Shown here piece by piece: positions 6,352 to 13,038 of a DNA stretch of 14,953 nt. The position numbers were made by a program, and so were the translations under genes. The DNA comes from Halalkaliarchaeum sp036625675. Its GTDB lineage: Archaea > Halobacteriota > Halobacteria > Halobacteriales > Haloferacaceae. The notes beneath the pieces were generated by a model. It was not told the origin of the DNA and made no database searches. It worked only from the letters and a program-made list of their open reading frames with translations. The stretch spans positions 1 through 14,953 of the forward strand of contig JAZKTH010000050.1 of NCBI GenBank assembly GCA_036625675.1, read 5' to 3'. Every line of letters starts with the position of its first letter. Position 1 is the stretch's first letter.

Positions 6352-7944
6352 ATGACGGTCGAGGAGTTCAGGCTTCCCGACGTCGGCGAGGGCGTCGCCG
6401 AGGGCGAACTCGTCAACTGGCTGGTCGAACCCGGCGACAGGGTGAGCGAGGACCAGCCGGTCGCGGAGGTCGAAACCGACAAGGCGCTGGTCGAGGTCCC
6501 CTCGTCGTACGACGGCACGGTGAGGGAGCTGTTCGTCGAGGAGGGCGAGATGGTCCCGGTCGGGGACGTGATCATCAGTTTCGAGGTCGACGACGGCGCG
6601 GCGGCGGACGCGGAGCCGTCCGAACCGGCGCCGTCGGAGTCGGCGCCGTCGGAGTCGGCGGCTTCCGGCGAAACTGTGGGGGCCGAACCGGGCGACGGCG
6701 CCGGCGCCGGCGAACCGGCCGAGGCGTCGGCGGCGCCGGAAACCCCGGAGGGTCGCGTGTTCGCCCCCCCGTCAGTCAGGCGGCTCGCCCGCGAACTGGG
6801 CGTCGACGTCTCGGCAGTCCCCGGCAGCGGTCCCGGCGGCCGCGTCACCGATGCGGACGTGCGGGCTTTCGCCGAAGCGGGGGCAGAGAAGGCGGGGAAG
6901 AGCGAAGCCGAGCCGGAGCCGACCGCCGAGCCGGAGCCGACCGCCGAGCCGGAGCCGGAGGATAGGGCGGCGGCGACCGGACGGGAGGCGCCGGGATCGA
7001 CCACCGGCGACGAACCGGCCGGCGTCGAGCCCGCTGGCAGGGACCGCACGCTCGCGGTCCCGGCGACCCGGCGGGTCGCCCGCGAGGAGGGCGTCGACAT
7101 CGACGACGTCCCCACCGACCGGACACGCGACGGGGAACCGTTCGTCACGGCCGAGCAGGTCCGGGAATACGCCCGGGCGCTCGAGGCGGGAGCCGAGCCG
7201 GAGCCCCCGGCGGCCGAGGCGGGGACGCCGACGCCGGGGGAGGGGCCTCCTGCCGAGGAGACGATCCCGTACCGGGGCGTCCGGCGGACGATCGGCGAAC
7301 AGATGGAGGAGTCGAAGTACACGGCGCCCCACGTCACCCACCACGACACCGTGGAGGTGTCCGCGCTCGCGGCGGCGCGCGAGCGGCTGAAACCCCGGGC
7401 CGAAGAGCGGGGCGTCTCTCTGACGTACCTTCCCTTCGTGATGAAGGCGGTCGTCGCCGCGCTCGAGGAGTTCCCGGAACTGAACGCGGAGCTCCGCGAG
7501 GAGGAGGGGGAGATCGCGCTCAAGAACTACTACAACCTCGGCGTCGCGGTCGCGACCGACGCGGGGCTCATGGTCCCGGTCGTCGAGCGCGTCGACGAGA
7601 AGGGACTGTTCGAGCTGTCGCGGGAGGTGCACGATCTCGCCTCCCGGGCGCGGGAGCGCGACCTCGACCTCGAGGAGATGCGGGGCGGCACGTTTACGAT
7701 AACGAACTTCGGCGCGATCGGCGGCGAGTACGCCACACCCATCATCAACTACCCCGAGACCGCGATTCTCGGGCTGGGCGCGATCGAGGAGCGCCCCGTC
7801 GTCGAGGATAGCGAGGTGGTGGCCCGGCCGACGCTGCCGCTGTCGTTGAGCATCGACCACCGCGTCGTCGACGGCGCGGAGGCCGCATCGTTCACCAACA
7901 GGGTCATGTCGTACCTGCACGAACCCATCCTGTTGCTCGAGTGA
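6352..7944 (+). CDS. pdhC: Dihydrolipoamide acyltransferase (E2), two binding domains
   Basis: 530 residues; the core of the complex, moving the acyl group from E1 to CoA. Domain order: lipoyl domain 1-80 with lipoylated Lys-44 in ETDKALVEV; an Ala/Pro/Ser/Glu linker 81-132 with PSESA repeats; a peripheral-subunit-binding domain at about 135-175 (FAPPSVRRLARELGVDVSAV, GSGPGGRVTDADV); a linker 178-230 with three AEPEPT-like units; a second, more diverged binding-domain-like segment at 233-275 (LAVPATRRVAREEGVDIDDV, FVTAEQVREYA); a short linker; and the catalytic domain 303-530 with active-site His-503 and Asp-507 in DHRVVDG. The ATG at 6352 was chosen because MTVEEFRLPDVGEG is the lipoyl-domain N-terminus. 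That ATG overlaps the TGA closing the extended E1beta frame. Because E1beta now stops at 6289, coupling is lost unless the amber is read through. E3 follows 28 bp later. Confidence 0.95.
   Translation: MTVEEFRLPDVGEGVAEGELVNWLVEPGDRVSEDQPVAEVETDKALVEVPSSYDGTVRELFVEEGEMVPVGDVIISFEVDDGAAADAEPSEPAPSESAPSESAASGETVGAEPGDGAGAGEPAEASAAPETPEGRVFAPPSVRRLARELGVDVSAVPGSGPGGRVTDADVRAFAEAGAEKAGKSEAEPEPTAEPEPTAEPEPEDRAAATGREAPGSTTGDEPAGVEPAGRDRTLAVPATRRVAREEGVDIDDVPTDRTRDGEPFVTAEQVREYARALEAGAEPEPPAAEAGTPTPGEGPPAEETIPYRGVRRTIGEQMEESKYTAPHVTHHDTVEVSALAAARERLKPRAEERGVSLTYLPFVMKAVVAALEEFPELNAELREEEGEIALKNYYNLGVAVATDAGLMVPVVERVDEKGLFELSREVHDLASRARERDLDLEEMRGGTFTITNFGAIGGEYATPIINYPETAILGLGAIEERPVVEDSEVVARPTLPLSLSIDHRVVDGAEAASFTNRVMSYLHEPILLLE
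6907..6960. repeat. 18-bp tandem repeat in the E2 linker
   Basis: GCCGAGCCGGAGCCGACC occurs at 6907-6924 and 6925-6942, with a third copy from 6943 that diverges in its last bases (GAG for ACC). It encodes AEPEPT-AEPEPT-AEPEPE in the flexible linker between the two binding-domain-like segments. Such units expand and contract easily, so linker length probably varies between relatives. Confidence 0.9.
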
Positions 7945-7972
7945 TGCGGATCGAACACACGGATACCCGACA

Positions 7973-9400
7973 ATGGTTGTAGGAGACATCTCGACAGGGA
8001 CGGACGTACTGGTCATCGGTGCCGGCCCCGGCGGCTACGTGGCCGCCATCCGCGCCGCACAGCACGGGCTCGACACCACGCTCGTTGAACGCGACGCGTT
8101 CGGCGGCACCTGCCTGAACTACGGCTGCATTCCCTCGAAGGCGCTGATCACCGGCGCGGGGCTCGCCCACGAGGCGGGCAACGCCGAGGAGATGGGGATC
8201 CACGCCGACCCCGTCGTCGACATGGCCGCCATGGCCGGCTGGAAGGACGACGTCGTCGACCGGCTCACCGGCGGCGTCGAGAAGCTCTGCAAGGCCAACG
8301 GCGTCAACCTCGTCGAAGGGGAGGCGACGTTCGCCGACGAGAACCGGGTCCGGGTCGCCCACGGCGGCGAGGGGCAGGGCTCGGAGACGATCGAGTTCGA
8401 GCACGCGATCGTGGCCACGGGCTCGACCCCGATCGAGGTCCCCGGCTTCGCGTTCGCGGACGATCCGGTGTGGTCCTCCCGGGACGCCCTCGCGGCCGAC
8501 TCGATCCCCGATCGGCTCGTCGTGATCGGCGCGGGCTACATCGGCATGGAGCTGTCGACGGTCTTCGCGAAGCTCGGCAGCGAGGTGACCGTCGTCGAGA
8601 TGCTGGACGACGCGCTGCCGGTGTACGAGTCCGACGTCGCCCGTGTCGTGCGCAAGCGCGCGAAGGACCTCGGCGTCGAGTTCCAGTTCGGCGAGGGGGC
8701 GAGCGAGTGGCGCGACGCCCCCGACGGCGGCGTCCAGGTCGTCACCGAGACGGAGGAGGGCGTGGAGTCGGCGTATCCCGCCGACCGCGTCCTCGTCGCC
8801 GTCGGCCGCCGCCCGGTCACGGAGGGACTCGAGCTCGAGGCCGCCGGGATCGAAACCGACGACGACGGGTTCGTCCCGACCGACGACCGGATGCGCACGA
8901 ACAGGGACCACGTCTTCGCGGTGGGAGACGTCGCCGGGGAACCGATGCTCGCGCACGTCGCGAGCCACGAGGGCATCGTCGCGAGCGAGGTGATCGCGGG
9001 CGAGCCCGCCGCGATGGACGCCCAGGCGGTTCCGGCGGCGGTGTTCACCGACCCCGAGGTCGCGACCGTCGGGATGACCGAGGAGGAGGCGGGCGAGGAG
9101 GGGTTCGAACCGGCCGTCGGCGAAATGCCGTTCCGGGCCTCCGGCCGGGCGCTCACCACGAACCACACCGACGGCTTCGTCCGGATCGTCGCCGACGAGG
9201 AGACCGGGCTCGTGCTCGGCGGTCAGATCGTCGGCCCCGAGGCGTCGGAGCTGATCGCCGAGGTCTCGCTTGCAGTCGAGATGGGGGCGACCCTCGAGGA
9301 CCTCGCGACGACGATCCACACGCACCCGACGCTGGCCGAGGCGGTCATGGAGGCCGCCGAGAACGCACAGGGCCAGGCGATCCACACGCTGAATCGCTAA
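7973..9400 (+). CDS. lpdA: Dihydrolipoamide dehydrogenase (E3)
   Basis: 475 residues, the normal length. This flavoprotein disulfide reductase reoxidises dihydrolipoyl-E2 with NAD+. Domains: FAD-binding GAGPGGY (16-22); redox disulfide Cys-47/Cys-52 in GGTCLNYGCIPSKA; ATG-type hinge VATGSTP (147-153); NAD-binding GAGYIGME (186-193); second FAD motif FAVGDVAGEPMLAH; and dimerisation domain with the catalytic His-451/Glu-456 pair in HTHPTLAEA. All key residues are intact. The ATG at 7973 lies 28 bp after the E2 stop, and no strong promoter is seen in that gap, so it is likely the last gene of the operon. Haloarchaeal E3 may also serve other lipoyl systems such as glycine cleavage. A perfect inverted repeat begins at its stop codon. 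Confidence 0.97.
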   Translation: MVVGDISTGTDVLVIGAGPGGYVAAIRAAQHGLDTTLVERDAFGGTCLNYGCIPSKALITGAGLAHEAGNAEEMGIHADPVVDMAAMAGWKDDVVDRLTGGVEKLCKANGVNLVEGEATFADENRVRVAHGGEGQGSETIEFEHAIVATGSTPIEVPGFAFADDPVWSSRDALAADSIPDRLVVIGAGYIGMELSTVFAKLGSEVTVVEMLDDALPVYESDVARVVRKRAKDLGVEFQFGEGASEWRDAPDGGVQVVTETEEGVESAYPADRVLVAVGRRPVTEGLELEAAGIETDDDGFVPTDDRMRTNRDHVFAVGDVAGEPMLAHVASHEGIVASEVIAGEPAAMDAQAVPAAVFTDPEVATVGMTEEEAGEEGFEPAVGEMPFRASGRALTTNHTDGFVRIVADEETGLVLGGQIVGPEASELIAEVSLAVEMGATLEDLATTIHTHPTLAEAVMEAAENAQGQAIHTLNR

Positions 9401-9419
9401 GCGCGCATCCCCGCGCGCT
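9400..9419 (+). terminator. Hairpin directly after lpdA
   Basis: AGCGCGC (9400-9406), a six-base loop, then GCGCGCT (9413-9419): a perfect 7-bp stem starting at the last base of the lpdA stop codon. No T-run follows, which archaeal terminators usually have, so it may act as an mRNA-end stabiliser rather than a true terminator. Confidence 0.4.
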
Positions 9420-9482
9420 GACTCGTCGAGAGCGAAGCTCCCGCTGGCGGCTGCGTCGAGGTCCGTCTCCCGTTCGCCGGCG

Positions 9483-9632
9483 TCACGCCTCCCCGATCTC
9501 GTAGGTCACGACCTCGTCGCTCCCGCATTCCGGACACTGTTCCTCGGCGCCGGACAGCGTCGTTCCGCAGTTCCGACACTCGTGGATGACGGTCGCGTCG
9601 TCGCGGAGACGCTGGAGTACTGTTCGGATCAT
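9483..9632 (-). CDS. Small zinc-ribbon protein (49 residues)
   Basis: A 49-residue protein: MIRTVLQRLRDDATVIHE, then CxxC (C19, C22), then CPxCG (C33, C36), ending VTYEIGEA. The two pairs are 10 residues apart, so one zinc ribbon is expected. Haloarchaea encode many such one-domain CPxCG proteins, some affecting biofilm, swarming or stress; a specific role cannot be assigned. The ATG at 9632 is the only ATG in this frame near the CxxC pairs. It is convergent with lpdA (82-bp gap) and downstream of uvrA on the same strand. A TATTATAAT tract on the minus strand (9726-9735) could be its promoter, but that would give a leader of about 70 nt, and nothing better is seen close to the ATG. Confidence 0.75.
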   Translation of the reverse strand: MIRTVLQRLRDDATVIHECRNCGTTLSGAEEQCPECGSDEVVTYEIGEA

Positions 9633-9725
9633 CGGGACTGTAGCGGCGGCGGATTCCGGCGGCTTCGTTCCCCTGCCCCCTCCGGAACCCGCACCGACAC
9701 CTCTGGAGACGATACCTGACCGAGC

Positions 9726-9736
9726 ATTATAATAAC
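9726..9736 (-). promoter_or_regulatory. AT-rich tract: uvrA terminator tail or zinc-ribbon gene promoter
   Basis: TTATTATAAT on the minus strand is the most AT-rich stretch between uvrA and the zinc-ribbon gene. It directly follows the hairpin at 9749-9772, so it can be the T-rich tail of a uvrA terminator. It also looks like a TATA box with a predicted start near 9700, about 70 nt from the zinc-ribbon ATG. The two readings are not exclusive. Confidence 0.35.
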
Positions 9737-9739
9737 ACG

Positions 9740-9776
9740 GGATCCGTTCCGGGGGATTTTACGTCCCCCCGGATCC
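9740..9776 (-). terminator. Hairpin downstream of uvrA
   Basis: Core stem CCGGGGGA (9749-9756) with TCCCCCCGG (9764-9772), one bulged C, and a 7-base loop TTTTACG. GGATCC copies at 9740-9745 and 9771-9776 extend the symmetry. In uvrA transcription direction it is followed by a T/A-rich tract, as an intrinsic terminator would be. It lies about 70 bp past the uvrA stop. Confidence 0.45.
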
Positions 9777-9802
9777 TCGTCGCTTTCCACCCTCCCCCGG
9801 CG

Positions 9803-9852
9803 TCCCGGGTTGCCCCGGGTCGGTCGTTCCCGGGTTGCCCCGGGTCAGTCGT
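9803..9852. repeat. Tandem 25-bp duplication spanning the uvrA stop codon
   Basis: Two adjacent 25-bp copies (9803-9827 and 9828-9852) differ at one base only, 9822 versus 9847. Each contains CCCGGGTTGCCCCGGG, an inverted repeat. Base 9847 is the T of the uvrA TGA (minus strand). The equivalent triplet in the other copy reads CGA, so the stop codon is the single difference between the copies. Confidence 0.85.
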
Positions 9853-12800
9853 CGCCGCTGGCCTTCGCCGGCTTCCGGCGGTCGCTGCGCGGCCCGTCGG
9901 CGTCGACATCGGGCAGGTAGTCCCGCAGGTATCGCCCCGTGTAGGAGTCGTCGACGCGGGCGACCGCCTCGGGCGTGCCGGTGGCGACGACCTCCCCGCC
10001 GCCTTCGCCGCCCTCGGGGCCCAGGTCGATCACGTGGTCGGCGTTCTTCACCAGGTCGAGCTCGTGTTCGATCACCACCACGCTGTTGCCGTTGTCCGTG
10101 AGCCGGTGGAGGACGTCGATCAGCTTGCGCTCGTCCTCCTTGTGGAGGCCCGTCGTGGGTTCGTCGAGGAGGTAGAGCGTGTCCCCGCTGTCTTTCTTGC
10201 CCAGTTCCTCCGCGAGTTTGACCCGCTGGGCCTCGCCACCCGAGAGCGTGGTCGAGGGCTGTCCCAGCTGCATGTAGCCCAGCCCGACGTCTTTCAGCAG
10301 CTTCAGCCGGCGGCGGATCCCGGTGTGTCCCTCGAAGAAGTCGAACGCCTCCGCGACGCTCATCTCGAGCACGTCCGCGATCGTGGCGTCCTTGTAGGTC
10401 ACCTCCAGCGTCTCGTCGTTGTACCGCGCGCCGTCGCACTCCTCGCAGGGGACGTACACGTCCGACAGGAAGTTCATCTCGATTTTCACGGTCCCCTGCC
10501 CGCCGCACTCCTCGCACCGACCGCCCTTGACGTTGAACGAGAACCGGCCCTTCTCGTAGCCGCGCTGCTTCGAGAGCTTGGTCTCGGCGAACAGCTCCCG
10601 GATGTGATCGAACACGCCCGTGTACGTCGCCGGGTTCGACCGTGGGGTTCGGCCGATCGGCGACTGGTCGATCAGGCGAACGGTTTCGATTTCGTCGATC
10701 CCGTCGATGTCGTCGTGCTCGCCGGGGTTGACGTCGGTGTCGTTCATCCTGCGGACGAGCCCCTTGTACAGCACCTCGTGGACCAGCGTCGACTTCCCGG
10801 AGCCGGACACGCCCGTGACGGCGGTGAACTGTCCGAGCGGGATCTCCACCTCCAGGTCCTCGAGGTTGTGCTGGCGCGCGCCCCGGACGACGAGTTCCCC
10901 GTCCCGACCCCGGCGAGCCTCCGGCACGGGAATCCGCCTGCGCCCGGCGAGGTAGTCGCCGGTGACCGACTCCTCGCAGTCGACGACGTCGTCGAAGTCG
11001 CCCTGGACGACGACCTCGCCGCCCCGCTTGCCCGGCCCCGGACCCATGTCGATGATCGTGTCCGCCCGGCGCATCGTCTCCTCGTCGTGTTCGACGACCA
11101 GGAGCGTGTTGCCGAGGTCGCGAAGCCCCTCGAGGGTGTTCAACAGTCGGTCGTTGTCGCGCTGGTGGAGGCCGATCGACGGCTCGTCGAGCACGTACAG
11201 CACGCCGACGAGCCCGGACCCGACCTGGGTCGCGAGCCGGATTCGCTGGCTCTCCCCGCCCGACAGCGTCGAGGCCTCGCGGTCGAGCGTGAGGTACTCC
11301 AATCCGACCTCCTGCATGAATCCCAGCCGGGCCCGGATCTCCTTGAGGATCTCCGCCGCGATGGTGCGCTCGCGCTCGGTCAACTCGTCCTCGAGTCCCT
11401 CGAAGTGAGCGAGCGCGTCGCCGATGCTCATCCGGTTGACCTCGGTGATCGACGTGCCGGCGACCAGCACCGACCGGGACTGCGGACGGAGTCGGGTGCC
11501 GCCGCAGTCCGGACAGGTCGTCACTGCCATGTAGTCCTCGATGTGCTCGCGGGTTCGTTCCGACTCCGTCTCGACGTACCGGCGCTCCAGGTTCGGGATC
11601 ACTCCCTCGAACCGCTTCTCCTTGCGACGGACGCCGTTTTTCGTCTCCCGGCGGAAGACGACCTGGTCGTCCGTGCCGTAGAGGAACTGCCGCTGTACGT
11701 CCGGGGGCAGCTCCTCGAACGGCGCGTTCACGCTCACGCCGAAGTGCTCCGCGACGGCGTCGATCCGGGTCCGGTAGTAGGACCGGCCGTAGCTCCACGC
11801 CTCGAAGACGTCCTTGATCGGCTTCGATGGGTCGCGCACGACCAGCTCCTCATCGATTTCCTTGGTCTCGCCGATGCCGTCACACTCCGGACAGGCGCCG
11901 TGGGGGGAGTTGAACGAGAACGACCGCGTCTCGATCTCGGAGAAGTCGATCCCGCAGTGGGTGCACGCGAGCTCCTCCGAGAACTCCACGACGAGCCGTT
12001 CGGCGTCGTCCTCGTCCCCGTCTTCGGCGCCCGGTTCCGCCGGACCGCCGGCGGCCGAGTCGCCGTCCCCGTCCGAGAGGTCACCGGTCGACCGCGAGAC
12101 CGAACCTCCGAGTCGTTCGCTCGCGTCCGCCGGCGGGTCGGGGACGACGAGTTTCAGGACCCCTTCGGCCTCCTCGAGTGCGGTCTCGACGGAGTCGGTG
12201 ATCCGGGAGCGCTCGCCCTCCCGGATCACGACGCGGTCGACGATCACGTCGATCGTGTGGTCGTAGTTCTCGTCGAGGTCCGGCCGTTCGAACGAGAGGT
12301 CGAACTGCTCGCCGTCCACCTCGACCCGGGTGTACCCCTCCGCGACGAGTTCGTCGAACAGTTCCTCGAAGGCGCCCTTCTGGTCGCGAACCACGGGCGC
12401 GGCGATCATCGCCCGAGTCCCCTCCGGCAGTGCCATGATCCGGCGAACCATCTGCTGGGCGGACTGCTCGCCCACCTCCCGGCCGCACTCCGGACAGTGG
12501 GGCGTCCCCACCCGGGCGTACAGCAGCCGGAGGTAGTCGTGGAGTTCGGTCACCGTCCCCACAGTCGAGCGGGGGTTGTTGGCGGCGTTCTTCTGGTCGA
12601 TCGAGATCGCCGGCGAGAGCCCCTCAACGGACTCGACCTGGGGTTTGTCCATCTGCCCCAGGAAGTTCCGGGCGTACGCCGACAGCGACTCGATGTAGCG
12701 CCGCTGTCCCTCGGCGTACACCGTCTCGAACGCGAGCGACGACTTGCCCGAGCCGGAGAGCCCGGTGACGACGGTGAACTGCTCGCGGGGGATCGCTACG

Positions 12801-12859
12801 TCGAGGTCTTTGAGGTTGTGCTCCTCGGCGCCGCGGACCTCGATGTAGTCCTTGCTCAT
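9845..12859 (-). CDS. uvrA: Excinuclease ABC subunit UvrA
   Basis: 1004 residues, slightly longer than the usual 940-980. UvrA is a tandem ABC ATPase dimer that finds bulky DNA lesions and loads UvrB. Seen in order: Walker A GLSGSGKS (33-40); CPECG (122-126); an acidic low-complexity insert at about 243-287 that accounts for much of the extra length; zinc module CTHC (299-302) with CPEC (323-326); signature LSGGESQRIRLA followed by DEPSIGLHQRD; second Walker A GVSGSGKS; second zinc module CEEC...CEEC; and LSGGEAQRVKLAEEL with DEPTTGLHKED. Both ATPase sites are intact. The ATG at 12859 (MSKDYIEVRGAEEHNLK) is the family start. uvrB and uvrC are not in the window. It is divergent from the PrsW-like gene across 179 bp. 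No strong TATA box lies at leaderless distance, so the mRNA probably has a leader. The stop lies in a 25-bp repeat. Confidence 0.97.
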   Translation of the reverse strand: MSKDYIEVRGAEEHNLKDLDVAIPREQFTVVTGLSGSGKSSLAFETVYAEGQRRYIESLSAYARNFLGQMDKPQVESVEGLSPAISIDQKNAANNPRSTVGTVTELHDYLRLLYARVGTPHCPECGREVGEQSAQQMVRRIMALPEGTRAMIAAPVVRDQKGAFEELFDELVAEGYTRVEVDGEQFDLSFERPDLDENYDHTIDVIVDRVVIREGERSRITDSVETALEEAEGVLKLVVPDPPADASERLGGSVSRSTGDLSDGDGDSAAGGPAEPGAEDGDEDDAERLVVEFSEELACTHCGIDFSEIETRSFSFNSPHGACPECDGIGETKEIDEELVVRDPSKPIKDVFEAWSYGRSYYRTRIDAVAEHFGVSVNAPFEELPPDVQRQFLYGTDDQVVFRRETKNGVRRKEKRFEGVIPNLERRYVETESERTREHIEDYMAVTTCPDCGGTRLRPQSRSVLVAGTSITEVNRMSIGDALAHFEGLEDELTERERTIAAEILKEIRARLGFMQEVGLEYLTLDREASTLSGGESQRIRLATQVGSGLVGVLYVLDEPSIGLHQRDNDRLLNTLEGLRDLGNTLLVVEHDEETMRRADTIIDMGPGPGKRGGEVVVQGDFDDVVDCEESVTGDYLAGRRRIPVPEARRGRDGELVVRGARQHNLEDLEVEIPLGQFTAVTGVSGSGKSTLVHEVLYKGLVRRMNDTDVNPGEHDDIDGIDEIETVRLIDQSPIGRTPRSNPATYTGVFDHIRELFAETKLSKQRGYEKGRFSFNVKGGRCEECGGQGTVKIEMNFLSDVYVPCEECDGARYNDETLEVTYKDATIADVLEMSVAEAFDFFEGHTGIRRRLKLLKDVGLGYMQLGQPSTTLSGGEAQRVKLAEELGKKDSGDTLYLLDEPTTGLHKEDERKLIDVLHRLTDNGNSVVVIEHELDLVKNADHVIDLGPEGGEGGGEVVATGTPEAVARVDDSYTGRYLRDYLPDVDADGPRSDRRKPAKASGDD

Positions 12860-12979
12860 GTCGCGCTACCGGGATCGGTTCGTTCCGTCGTGAGAACGGC
12901 CCTCGGGACTGCAGTCACAGGACGACTCATTACCACCCATTCACGCTGGGAGAACTTAACCTGATTGCGACCGCCCCGC

Positions 12980-12997
12980 CCCCGAGAAGACTCGGGG
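12980..12997. repeat. Perfect inverted repeat in the uvrA / PrsW-like divergent gap
   Basis: CCCCGAG (12980-12986), loop AAGA, CTCGGGG (12991-12997): a 7-bp perfect stem. It lies 12 bp upstream of the TATA-like element of the PrsW-like gene and about 120 bp upstream of the uvrA ATG. It could be an operator serving either side or a DNA-structure element; no known site is recognised. Confidence 0.6.
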
Positions 12998-13007
12998 ACG
13001 CCGCCAG

Positions 13008-13016
13008 ACATTAAAC
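13008..13016 (+). promoter_or_regulatory. TATA-like promoter of the PrsW-like gene
   Basis: ACATTAAAC is centred about 27 nt before the ATG at 13039, giving a predicted leaderless transcript. Confidence 0.55.
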
Positions 13017-13038
13017 GACGGCGCCCGTCTTTCCGACG

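Noticed and set aside
7944..7982. A 12-codon ORF starting in the E2 stop (TGATG) and overlapping the lpdA start out of frame.
   Set aside because: TGATG is frequent at gene ends by chance, and the peptide shows nothing recognisable.
10034..12964. A 976-codon open frame on the plus strand opposite uvrA.
   Set aside because: It is the antisense shadow of an intact uvrA with all its motifs. High GC leaves few stops, and the translation has no recognisable domain.
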